Positions 26,266-33,374 of a DNA stretch of 64,000 nt are shown one piece after another. The stretch lies in contig NZ_JACHMK010000001.1 of assembly GCF_014208035.1 (NCBI RefSeq), positions 868,001 through 932,000 of the forward strand, given 5' to 3'. Both the position numbers and the translations under genes were made by a program. How positions within the stretch are numbered: position 1 is the stretch's first letter; every line of letters starts with the position of its first letter. Under the pieces are notes generated by a model. That model was not told where the DNA came from, made no database searches, and saw nothing but the letters and a program-made list of their open reading frames with translations. Origin of the DNA: Schaalia hyovaginalis. Its GTDB lineage: Bacteria; Actinomycetota; Actinomycetes; Actinomycetales; Actinomycetaceae.

Positions 26266-26297
26266 GGATCTCAAGGGGGAGATCCGGTTTCCCCCTT
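26266..26297 (+). other. Two mutually exclusive leader hairpins
   Basis: GGATCTC (26266-26272) pairs with GAGATCC (26279-26285). Alternatively AAGGGGGA (26273-26280) pairs with TCCCCCTT (26290-26297). Both stems are perfect and share bases, so only one can form. The second ends 6 nt before the AAGGAG ribosome binding site of the peptide gene. An attenuation or translation switch is plausible but unproven. Confidence 0.5.
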
Positions 26298-26311
26298 ATC
26301 GCGAAGGAGCG

Positions 26312-26500
26312 ATGACAGTGAACATGAAGAAGAGGGTTGTCGGGGTGTTCGCCGCTGCGGCATTGGCTTCGGGCGGTTTCCTTGCGGTTCCGGCGCTGGC
26401 GTCGAGTCCTCACACGAGCGCCCAAGCATTCACATGCGTTCATTCGGTCTTGTACTCGGGAGGTTATTCCCTGGCCGACGGATGCAGCGCGTCCAATTAA
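26312..26500 (+). CDS. Small secreted peptide, frame interrupted by TAA
   Basis: 62 residues to the first stop. MTVNMKKR is followed by a classical signal peptide with a likely cut after PALA, leaving about 32 residues (SSPHTSAQ to CSASN). AAGGAG precedes the ATG. The reading frame stays open for 38 more codons beyond TAA (26498-26500), encoding a Trp-, Gln- and Arg-rich tail with one Cys, and ends at TGA 26615-26617, which overlaps the lipoprotein ATG. The family is not recognised. GC content is visibly lower than in neighbouring genes. It could be an exported bacteriocin or signal peptide; the tail may be lost, recoded, or hidden by a base-call error. Confidence 0.65.
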   Translation: MTVNMKKRVVGVFAAAALASGGFLAVPALASSPHTSAQAFTCVHSVLYSGGYSLADGCSASN

Positions 26501-26617
26501 AAGGAGAAGGTCAACGGCACGTGGCGAAGTGCCGGTTGGCAACCCCGAGGAACTAAATCGCGTTTCTGGCAGTGTTTCAGCGGATGGCAGCAGAGTTCCT
26601 ATGATCAGAGGCTGTGA
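26501..26617 (+). pseudogene. In-frame continuation of the peptide gene past TAA
   Basis: 38 sense codons follow the TAA in the same frame. They read KEKVNGTWRSAG, then WQPRGTKSRFWQCF, then SGWQQSSYDQRL, ending in TGA at 26615-26617. The TGA shares its last base with ATG 26617 of the next gene (TGATG), the usual arrangement for coupled translation. This fits a once continuous gene of about 101 codons. An internal AAGGAG at 26501-26506 has no convincing start downstream. Confidence 0.5.
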
Positions 26618-27222
26618 TGAGGGAGGGCCTTCTTTCGTGCGCCTTCATAGGTGCTGCGACTCTCCTTTTGTCTTCCTGTACATACTTTGATTCGTACAGT
26701 CAGTCGGCGATGTCTGGCCAGTCAGAGGTGGTGTCGCAGTTTACGGGCCCTTATGGCCCAGAGCTCGCTCAAGCCTACCGGGATTCTGAGTCGGAGTATT
26801 TCCGTGAAGCGGTGCGTGACGGAACGATTACCGATTCGGAGTATTTCGAAGCTCAAAATCGATCGCGTCAATGCCTGGAGGAGAACGGCTTCACTGGAAT
26901 CGTCATGAATCCCGATGGGACGGGCAGTATCGATGCTCGGACGGACATCAGTGAAGAGGAGGAATCTCGCCTTAAGGTCGACTGCGATACGAAATCAGGG
27001 CTTATCGACACGGAGATCTGGTACCGCTCTTTGAAAGCGAATCCTGAGAATGTCGATTGGCCGAGTGCGGAGAGGGATTGTCTGGTGCGGGCGGGGCTTC
27101 TTGAGGCGGGTGCCACGGTTGAGGAGATGAATGAGTGGTATATGAGCGGTGATCCGGCGTCGCAGTCGCGTGCCGCGTATGTCTGCTCGCAGGACGCTCT
27201 CGGGCACCTCAGCCTCCAGTGA
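26617..27222 (+). CDS. Secreted lipoprotein, unknown family
   Basis: 201 residues. The N terminus MREGLLSCAFIGAATLLLSSC carries a lipobox (LSSC, lipidated Cys21), so the mature protein is tethered outside the membrane. The rest is acidic and helical, with five Cys: RQCLEEN, KVDCDTK, RDCLVRA and YVCSQ after the lipid Cys. Codon use is richer in A/T than in the flanking genes. It overlaps the peptide frame's TGA, and GTG 26614 is an alternative start. Its position suggests an immunity, sensor or export accessory protein for the peptide, by inference only. Confidence 0.75.
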   Translation: MREGLLSCAFIGAATLLLSSCTYFDSYSQSAMSGQSEVVSQFTGPYGPELAQAYRDSESEYFREAVRDGTITDSEYFEAQNRSRQCLEENGFTGIVMNPDGTGSIDARTDISEEEESRLKVDCDTKSGLIDTEIWYRSLKANPENVDWPSAERDCLVRAGLLEAGATVEEMNEWYMSGDPASQSRAAYVCSQDALGHLSLQ

Positions 27223-27235
27223 AGCGCATGATGCC

Positions 27236-27265
27236 GCGGGCCCGACGCGCAGACGTCGGGCCCGC
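27236..27265 (+). terminator. Terminator-like hairpin after the lipoprotein
   Basis: GCGGGCCCGACG (27236-27247) pairs perfectly with CGTCGGGCCCGC (27254-27265) around a 6-nt loop, 14 nt after the lipoprotein stop and 21 nt before the adaptor gene. It may limit read-through from peptide to transporter genes. Confidence 0.65.
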
Positions 27266-27286
27266 AGCATGCGGGAGGGAGAAACA

Positions 27287-28327
27287 ATGACACGAGCACT
27301 TCTGGGAATCGCGGCCCTTGTCGTCGCCATCGGCGCGGGAGCCGCCCTCGGGGCGCTCCTCTTCCGACCTGTTTCCCCCCGGGGGCTCGAAGAAACGCCT
27401 GCCGTCGTCGACACCCCCGTCGTCCAGCGCACCATCGACGACAGAAGGAGCATTCGCCTGGCGCTCGAACTCGGGCCGAGCGCATCCCTCAAATCTCCGA
27501 GCGACGGCCTCATCACCGAATCGGCGTGTCAGGCGGGCCAAGCGATCGCCTCCGGCGACCATATGATGACCCTCGGCGACCAGAGGCTCTACGCGCTGGC
27601 CACCGCCATCCCCCTGTGGCGCGACCTGGGTCCGGGCGATCAAGGCGACGACGTCACTGCCCTGCAGGCGGAGCTTCAACGCCTCGGATACCTCGTTGAC
27701 GCCGACGGGCGTATCGGTCCGCAAACCCTGCGCTCCGTCGCCGACCTCGTCGGCCTGAGCGGCACCCCCGCGTTCTCCTCCTACGCGCTGATCCCCCGGG
27801 CCTCCTTCGTCTGGCTCCCCGAGCCGAGCGTCGTTCCCTCCTCCTGCGCCGCATCCGCCGGGGAGGGCATCGTAGAGCACGATGAAATCGCCGTACTCGA
27901 TCGCACCCTCGTGCGCGCGCGAGTCGTCGACATGCCCGCCGATCTCCTGCCCGGACAGCGACTCCTGACGGTCGATGGACGCGACTTCCCCGTCGAGGAA
28001 GCCGGGATCCTCGAAGACCCGCAAGCCCTCGCCGAGTTGCAAACCACCTCCTCGTACCAGCACTGGTTATCGGCGCAAAATGATGAGCCCGCTCCGAATC
28101 TCGACGCCTCACTCAGCCTCGCCGAGCCGACCCTCGTTCACGCGGTCAGCCCATCAGCGATCTACGAGGTCGACGGGGCCGATGCCTGCGTCCTCGACAA
28201 CGGCCTCCCCAGACCGGTGAAGATCCTCTCCTCCGAACTGGGGCAGACCCACATCCTGTTCCCGGACGGGGCGCCCGCACCCGCCTCCCTGCCCGCCCCG
28301 CCCCGAAACGCCGCATCATGCAGGTAG
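27287..28327 (+). CDS. Membrane adaptor with peptidoglycan-binding domain (HlyD-like export subunit)
   Basis: 346 residues. An N-terminal membrane anchor (about 3-27) is followed by a barrel-sandwich-like segment (LKSPSDGLITESAC), then a PG_binding_1 domain at about residues 110-150 (GDDVTALQAELQRLGYLVDADGRIGPQTL), then beta-rich domains resembling periplasmic adaptor proteins. Such adaptors pair with MacB-type ABC exporters in actinobacteria, linking the pump to the cell wall. GGGAGGGAG precedes the ATG. The stop overlaps the ATPase start by 10 nt. It probably belongs with the peptide and lipoprotein upstream. Confidence 0.8.
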   Translation: MTRALLGIAALVVAIGAGAALGALLFRPVSPRGLEETPAVVDTPVVQRTIDDRRSIRLALELGPSASLKSPSDGLITESACQAGQAIASGDHMMTLGDQRLYALATAIPLWRDLGPGDQGDDVTALQAELQRLGYLVDADGRIGPQTLRSVADLVGLSGTPAFSSYALIPRASFVWLPEPSVVPSSCAASAGEGIVEHDEIAVLDRTLVRARVVDMPADLLPGQRLLTVDGRDFPVEEAGILEDPQALAELQTTSSYQHWLSAQNDEPAPNLDASLSLAEPTLVHAVSPSAIYEVDGADACVLDNGLPRPVKILSSELGQTHILFPDGAPAPASLPAPPRNAASCR

Positions 28328-29043
28328 TCATCGATTCCGTCGGACATCGTTTCGCCGGAGGCCCCTGGCTGTTCAAAGGATTGAGCGCGCGCCTCGTCCC
28401 CGGGCAGATCTACGCCCTCGTCGGCCCCTCGGGAAGCGGCAAGAGCACGCTGCTCAGTCTCATCGCCGGATGGACGGCCCCCGCCGAAGGGACGATCGCG
28501 CGCCAGGGGGAGGGGAGGACCGCATGGGTGTTTCAAAACCCCCACGGGACGCCCAGTCGGAGCGTCCTCGATCACGTCGCCTTCCCCCTTCTCGCTGCGG
28601 GCGCCCGCCGCTGCGAAGCCGAAGCAGAAGCATTCGACCTGCTGCGACGATTCGGATTGGACCCGCTCGCCCATCAAGGCTTCCACAGCCTCTCCGGGGG
28701 AGAAGCGCAGCGTCTCATGCTCGCACGAGCCGCGGCCTCCCGCCCCGCCCTCTTCCTCATCGACGAACCGACCGCCCAACTGGACCTGCTCACCCGCAAG
28801 GACGTCAACACGACGATCGCCGCTCTAGCTGACCCCTCAACGATCGTCGTCATCGCCACCCATGACGAGGCGACTCGGGACATGTGCACCCGAGTCATCG
28901 ACCTGCGCGCGCACCAGGAAGGACCGGAAGCCGCGCAAGCGGGCGACGGAGGCCCGGCAGCCGACGAGGGCGCCGAAAGCGCCTCCGATTCCTCTCAGCC
29001 CCGCACGCCGCAGGGCCTCCGTCGGCGATGGGGGCTCCGATGA
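28318..29043 (+). CDS. ABC transporter ATPase (MacB/LolD type)
   Basis: 241 residues. Walker A GPSGSGKST near residue 40, Q-loop VFQNPHG, signature LSGGEAQR, Walker B LFLIDEP and switch His in VIATHDE are all intact, so it should be an active ATPase. The C-terminal 45 residues are a low-complexity Gln/Ala/Ser tail. The length and the LolD-like signature match exporters of peptides or lipids. It overlaps both neighbours (10 nt upstream, ATGA downstream), so the three proteins form one complex. Confidence 0.9.
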   Translation: MQVVIDSVGHRFAGGPWLFKGLSARLVPGQIYALVGPSGSGKSTLLSLIAGWTAPAEGTIARQGEGRTAWVFQNPHGTPSRSVLDHVAFPLLAAGARRCEAEAEAFDLLRRFGLDPLAHQGFHSLSGGEAQRLMLARAAASRPALFLIDEPTAQLDLLTRKDVNTTIAALADPSTIVVIATHDEATRDMCTRVIDLRAHQEGPEAAQAGDGGPAADEGAESASDSSQPRTPQGLRRRWGLR

Positions 29044-30113
29044 GATGGACGTCCATCCTGAGCGAGAGCTGGCGGGACACGGTCAGCGGGACGAGCCGGG
29101 CGCTCGTCTGGGGGATCGCAGTCCTCGCCCTCGTCACGGCCGCAGTGAGCGCCGAGATCCTCCAATCGCACGCCGTCAGCCTCGCGGCCCGCGAATACAC
29201 CGCCAAAGGCGCATCCATCATCACTCTCCAAGCACCCGGACAGATCGATCCGACGGCGTGCGAAGCACTCAATGAGGTCCAGGGCGTCCGCGCCGCAGGC
29301 GCCCTCGCGATCGAAGAGGAACGGTTGCGCCTGTCCGTCCTGCCCTCGGCGCCGGTCCCCGTCGCGACTGTCACCGCCTCCTTCCCCACCCTCCTCCTCC
29401 CCGATTCCGGTTTCCGGCCGGGAGCAGTGATATCCGACCAAGTCGCCGAGGCGACAGGGGCTGTACCCGGGGACACGATCGCGAGCGATCAGGGCGGACT
29501 CGTCGTCTCCGGCGTGTACCCCTATCCGGACGACGGGAGGGCCTCCGGATACGGGTACATGATTCTCGTGCCCTCGAACACGAGGAGCGTCTACGACGAG
29601 TGCTGGGTCGATGCCTGGCCCCAATCCGATCTGGTGACCGGTCTCGTCTACTCCGCCCTCGTCCCTGCGAAGGACTCGCAGGAAGCGACTGCGAGACTCG
29701 GTCAGCTCAACCCCGTCCTCGGCGCGCGATTCGCGGGCAAAGATCAATTCGACGCCAGAATCACCCGATTCTCCCCGATCGGAGTCGCTGCGGCCTGCCT
29801 GGTGCTCGGTTTCGCCTCCGTACGGCTGCGGCGCCTCCAACTGGCCTCGGGCCTGCATGCGGGCGCCTCGAGAAGAGACATGGCCGGGATCGTGCTCGTC
29901 GAAACCCTGTGGTGGCTCGGCCCTGCGATGCTGCTGTCCGAGTCGGCGGCGATCATCCTCATGGCCGGGCTCGGCGTGATCGATGATCCCGCGCCGTTGA
30001 TCCTGACGAACCGCATCATCTGGGCGGCAACGGTCGCATCCCTTGCGGGAGCCGCCATCGGCTGGTCAGCGACGCGCGAAGATCACCTCTTCTCCTACTT
30101 CAAGACGCGATGA
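29040..30113 (+). CDS. FtsX-like ABC permease
   Basis: 357 residues with the MacB/FtsX topology: one N-terminal membrane segment (about 18-40), an extracellular domain of about 210 residues, and three C-terminal segments (about 250-272, 290-320 and 330-352). ATG 29040 is chosen for the ATGA overlap with the ATPase stop; an upstream ATG at 29028 is also in frame. With its adaptor and ATPase it should make a tripartite-like exporter. The neighbouring aminopeptidase gene is convergent, 18 nt away. Confidence 0.85.
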   Translation: MRWTSILSESWRDTVSGTSRALVWGIAVLALVTAAVSAEILQSHAVSLAAREYTAKGASIITLQAPGQIDPTACEALNEVQGVRAAGALAIEEERLRLSVLPSAPVPVATVTASFPTLLLPDSGFRPGAVISDQVAEATGAVPGDTIASDQGGLVVSGVYPYPDDGRASGYGYMILVPSNTRSVYDECWVDAWPQSDLVTGLVYSALVPAKDSQEATARLGQLNPVLGARFAGKDQFDARITRFSPIGVAAACLVLGFASVRLRRLQLASGLHAGASRRDMAGIVLVETLWWLGPAMLLSESAAIILMAGLGVIDDPAPLILTNRIIWAATVASLAGAAIGWSATREDHLFSYFKTR

Positions 30114-30131
30114 GGACGATGAGACGAGAGC

Positions 30132-31664
30132 TCAGCATCCCTGAGCCGCGGCGATCCAGGCCTCGACCTCGGCGATGGTGCGCGGGATGTCCTCGGAGAT
30201 CCTGGTGACGCTCCCGTCCTCGTTGACGATGACATCGTCTTCGATGCGCACGCCGATCCCGCGGTATTCGGCGGGGATCAGCTCGTCATCGGCGCGGAAG
30301 TACAATCCCGGTTCGATCGTGAAGGCCATCCCCGGTTCGAGCAGGGCCTCCTGATACATCTCGCGGCGGGCCTTGGCGCAGTCGTGCACGTCGAGGCCGA
30401 GGTGGTGGCAGGTGCCGTGAGGCATCCAACGGCGGTGCTGCTGACCGGCGGGGGACAGGGACTCCTCGACGGTCACCGGCAGCAGGCTCCATTCGCGCAA
30501 ACGGGCCGCGATGACCCGCATGGCCGCGTCATGGACGTCCTGGAAGCGGCAACCCGGCTCGTTGGCCCTGGCGAGCGCCGCCTCGCAGGCATCGAGAACG
30601 GCCTGGTAGACGCGGGCCTGCACCTCGCTGAACGTCCCGTTGACCGGGAGGGTGCGCGTGATATCGGCGGTGTAAAGGGAATCGACTTCGACGCCCGCAT
30701 CGACGAGGACGAGGTCGCCCTCGTTCACCGGGCCGTCGTTGTCGATCCAGTGGAGCGTGTTCGCGTGATTGCCCGAAGCGGCGATCGTGTCGTAGCCGAG
30801 GCCGTTGCCCTCCTCGCGCGCGACCGCGCCGAACGCTCCCTCGATGACGCGCTCCCCGCGGCGGTGGCCGACGGCCCGGGGCAGGGCCTTGAGGATGTCG
30901 TCGAATCCGAGCTTCGTCGCCTCGACGGCGCGGCGCAGCTCGGCGCGCTCGAAGGGATCCTTGCGCAGGCGGATCTCCGAGAGGCGCTCTTCGAATCTCT
31001 CATCCTCGTGCCGGGCGTCCTCGCCGACGGGCAGGCCGGCCTGGGAGCGGACCTCTTCGACCATGGACTCGACATTCGAGTCGACTCCGCGCACGATCCG
31101 CAGATCGACCTGACCCGCATCCTTGGCGAGCGCGTCGCGCAGGGTATCGATGTGGGCGCAGCGCAGGCCCGTCTGGGCGCTGACCTCCTCCAGAGAGGGG
31201 CGCGCCCCCACCCAGAACTCGCCGTAGCGCGAATCCGCGTAGAACTCCTTCGAGGTGCGCGAGGCGCGCGGCTTGAAGTAGAGGACGGCCTCGTGCCCGC
31301 CGGCCTCCCGGGGTTCGAGGACGAGCACCGCGTCGGGCTCGCGCTCGCCCCCCAGGCCCGTGAGGTGGGCGAAGGCCGAGTGCGCGCGGAAGCGGTAATC
31401 GCAGTCGTTGTTGCGCACCTTGAAAGTGCCGGCCGGAACGACGAGGCGCTGTCCCGTGAAGGGCTCGCCCGCGGCGACGGCACGGGCGGGAAGATGCTCG
31501 GCGGCGCCGGAGCGTTCGACCGGCGCCGTGACGCGCTCGCCCCAGCCCGAGGCCATGAAGGCGCGGAAGGCGTCCGAATCGGGTCGCCTGGAACGGGTGT
31601 CGCCCCTGTCGGCCATCGACTGGGGCGCGGATTCTTCGGGAGAGGTGCTGGGCGAATCAGTCAT
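30132..31664 (-). CDS. pepP: Xaa-Pro aminopeptidase (M24B)
   Basis: 510 residues. Aminopeptidase P removes an N-terminal residue preceding proline using two Mn2+ ions. The N-terminal creatinase-like domain (about 50-240) precedes the pita-bread catalytic domain. Ligands are visible as VDAGVEVDS, YTADITRTLP, HGTCHHLGLDVHD, FTIEPGLY and IRIEDD-type blocks. The first 40 residues are a polar extension. ATG 31664 is 6 nt from CACAAT on the minus strand, giving a leaderless start divergent from the PHP gene. Confidence 0.93.
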   Translation of the reverse strand: MTDSPSTSPEESAPQSMADRGDTRSRRPDSDAFRAFMASGWGERVTAPVERSGAAEHLPARAVAAGEPFTGQRLVVPAGTFKVRNNDCDYRFRAHSAFAHLTGLGGEREPDAVLVLEPREAGGHEAVLYFKPRASRTSKEFYADSRYGEFWVGARPSLEEVSAQTGLRCAHIDTLRDALAKDAGQVDLRIVRGVDSNVESMVEEVRSQAGLPVGEDARHEDERFEERLSEIRLRKDPFERAELRRAVEATKLGFDDILKALPRAVGHRRGERVIEGAFGAVAREEGNGLGYDTIAASGNHANTLHWIDNDGPVNEGDLVLVDAGVEVDSLYTADITRTLPVNGTFSEVQARVYQAVLDACEAALARANEPGCRFQDVHDAAMRVIAARLREWSLLPVTVEESLSPAGQQHRRWMPHGTCHHLGLDVHDCAKARREMYQEALLEPGMAFTIEPGLYFRADDELIPAEYRGIGVRIEDDVIVNEDGSVTRISEDIPRTIAEVEAWIAAAQGC

Positions 31665-31709
31665 GGCCCCATTGTGGCACTCGATCGGGGCAGCCTATAC
31701 CCTCGAGGC
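31665..31709. promoter_or_regulatory. Divergent leaderless promoter pair
   Basis: The 45-nt gap holds two -10 elements: CACAAT on the minus strand (31671-31676), 6 nt from ATG 31664, and TACCCT on the plus strand (31698-31703), 6 nt from ATG 31710. Neither gene has a Shine-Dalgarno sequence. Confidence 0.5.
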
Positions 31710-32555
31710 ATGCTCCGGATCGACCTTCACACTCATTCGTCATGCTCAGACGGCACCGACGCCCCCGCTGAACTCCTCGCCGCGGGCGCGGACGCGGGCC
31801 TGGACGTCCTCGGCCTCACCGACCATGACACTTTCGAGGGCTGGGCCGAAGCGGAAGCGGCCGTGGCGGACACGGGCGTCGCCCTCGTGCGCGGGGTGGA
31901 GATGAGCTGCTCGGCCGAGGGCGTCACCGTGCATCTGCTCGGACTGCTGCCGGACCCGGATTCTGCGCGCCTTGTCGCCGCTCTGGACAAGTCGCGCACG
32001 AGCCGCAGGACGCGCGCCAAGGCGATGGTCGAGCGCCTCGCGGAGGACTTCCCGATCACCTGGGAGGACGTCCGTTGCCGTGCGGCCGAGGACGGTCCCG
32101 TCGGCCGGCCGCACATCGCCGACGCGCTCGTCGAGGCGGGGGCCTTCGAGGATCGCTCGGCGGCCTTCCGCGGCGCCCTGCATCCCTCGGGGCCCTACTA
32201 CGTCCATCATTGGGCTCCCGATCCCGTCGAGGCTGTTGAGATCGTCCTGGAGGCCGGCGGGGTCCCGGTTCTCGCCCATCCCAGGGCGAGGGCGAGGCAG
32301 CGCCTCCTGCCCGAGGAGACGATCGCGGCGATGGCCGAGGCGGGGCTCTTCGGGATCGAAAGGGATCATCGCGATCACGCCGCCGAAGACCGGGTGGCCG
32401 TCGATGCCCTCGCACGCGGGCTCGGACTCGCTCTTTTCGGCTCCTCGGACTATCACGGGGCCGGCAAGCCGAACCGACTGGGCGAGAACCTCACCTCGCC
32501 GGAGGTCTTCGACGAGGTCGAGGCGCGCGGCCGCATCGAGGTGGTCCGTCCGTGA
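31710..32555 (+). CDS. PHP domain phosphoesterase
   Basis: 281 residues of the polymerase-and-histidinol-phosphatase metal-dependent family. Motif I is DLHTHSSCSDG, motif II LTDHDTFEG, then His in VLAHPRAR and the final GSSDYHG. The size and motifs match the TrpH/YciV-like group, which dephosphorylates AMP or nucleoside 3',5'-bisphosphates or trims RNA ends. It starts at a leaderless promoter, and its stop overlaps marC as GTGA. Confidence 0.88.
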   Translation: MLRIDLHTHSSCSDGTDAPAELLAAGADAGLDVLGLTDHDTFEGWAEAEAAVADTGVALVRGVEMSCSAEGVTVHLLGLLPDPDSARLVAALDKSRTSRRTRAKAMVERLAEDFPITWEDVRCRAAEDGPVGRPHIADALVEAGAFEDRSAAFRGALHPSGPYYVHHWAPDPVEAVEIVLEAGGVPVLAHPRARARQRLLPEETIAAMAEAGLFGIERDHRDHAAEDRVAVDALARGLGLALFGSSDYHGAGKPNRLGENLTSPEVFDEVEARGRIEVVRP

Positions 32556-33184
32556 GCGCCGTCTTCGATGTCGCGCTCTTCGCGACGACCTTCACCACGC
32601 TCATCGTCATCCTCGACCCCTTCGGAACGATCCCCGTGTTCCTGTCGCTGACGGGCCGCATGACGCCGGCCCGGCAGAAGCGGGCGGCGATCCAGGCGAC
32701 CCTCGTCTCCTCCTCGGTCATCCTGGTCTTCGCGGTGCTCGGCCAGTCGATCCTCCACCTCTTGCAGATCTCGATGGAGGCCCTCAAACTGTCCGGCGGC
32801 GTCCTCCTCTTCCTCGTCGCGATGGAACTCCTCATGGGCTCCGACAGCGAGGAGCCCGACACCGGTGATGAGTCGGTGAACGTCGCCCTCGTCCCCCTGG
32901 GGACGCCGCTGCTCGCCGGGCCCGGTGCGATCGTCGCGGTCATGGTCTCGGTCGCCCAGGCGAAGGCCTCGGTCGGGGGCTGGGTCGGTGCGATCGTCGC
33001 CGTGGTCCTCGCTCATCTCGTCATGTGGGCGACGATGCGCTTCTCGATGCTGCTGTCGAAGCTCTTGGGCCCCGGGGGCATCATGCTGCTCACGAAGATC
33101 ATGGGCCTGCTCCTGGCGGCGATCGCCACCCAATTGGTCATGGGAGGGATCTTCGATTTCATCGCGAGCTCCTGGCCTTTGTAG
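32552..33184 (+). CDS. MarC family integral membrane protein
   Basis: 210 residues with six predicted membrane segments and the MarC hallmarks LDPFGTIPVF near residue 22 and PLGTPLLAGPGAI near residue 110. The family was once linked to multiple antibiotic resistance in E. coli, but that link was withdrawn, so the function is unknown. GTG 32552 overlaps the PHP stop as GTGA, showing coupled translation. Confidence 0.88.
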   Translation: MSAVFDVALFATTFTTLIVILDPFGTIPVFLSLTGRMTPARQKRAAIQATLVSSSVILVFAVLGQSILHLLQISMEALKLSGGVLLFLVAMELLMGSDSEEPDTGDESVNVALVPLGTPLLAGPGAIVAVMVSVAQAKASVGGWVGAIVAVVLAHLVMWATMRFSMLLSKLLGPGGIMLLTKIMGLLLAAIATQLVMGGIFDFIASSWPL

Positions 33185-33212
33185 GCCCTGGGAAAGCCGC
33201 ATGAGAACGGGG

Positions 33213-33226
33213 CGGAAACGTTTCCG
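33213..33226. promoter_or_regulatory. LacI-family-type operator upstream of glycogen phosphorylase
   Basis: CGGAAACGTTTCCG is a perfect 14-bp palindrome with the central CG typical of LacI/GalR/MalR operators. It overlaps the -35 position for a possible -10 TAGAGT at 33238-33243. Repression of glgP by a sugar-responsive LacI protein is inferred; no such regulator lies in the window. Confidence 0.6.
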
Positions 33227-33374
33227 TGATTTCGCGGTAGAGTGAGCACGACGGGAACGTCCACCGACGGGCGCAAGGCGGCGACGCGCGTCGCCCCAGA
33301 ACGCGTCGGCGGCCCTTCCCGTAGTGTCCGTTCTCAGCGGGCGCGCCGCTTCAACGTTCAACACTGGAGTACTC

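Noticed and set aside
26312..26617. Lactococcin 972 family bacteriocin
   Set aside because: The small secreted peptide plus ABC genes suggested this, but the family's typical SxY-H and C-terminal YY patterns are not seen even when the TAA is ignored.
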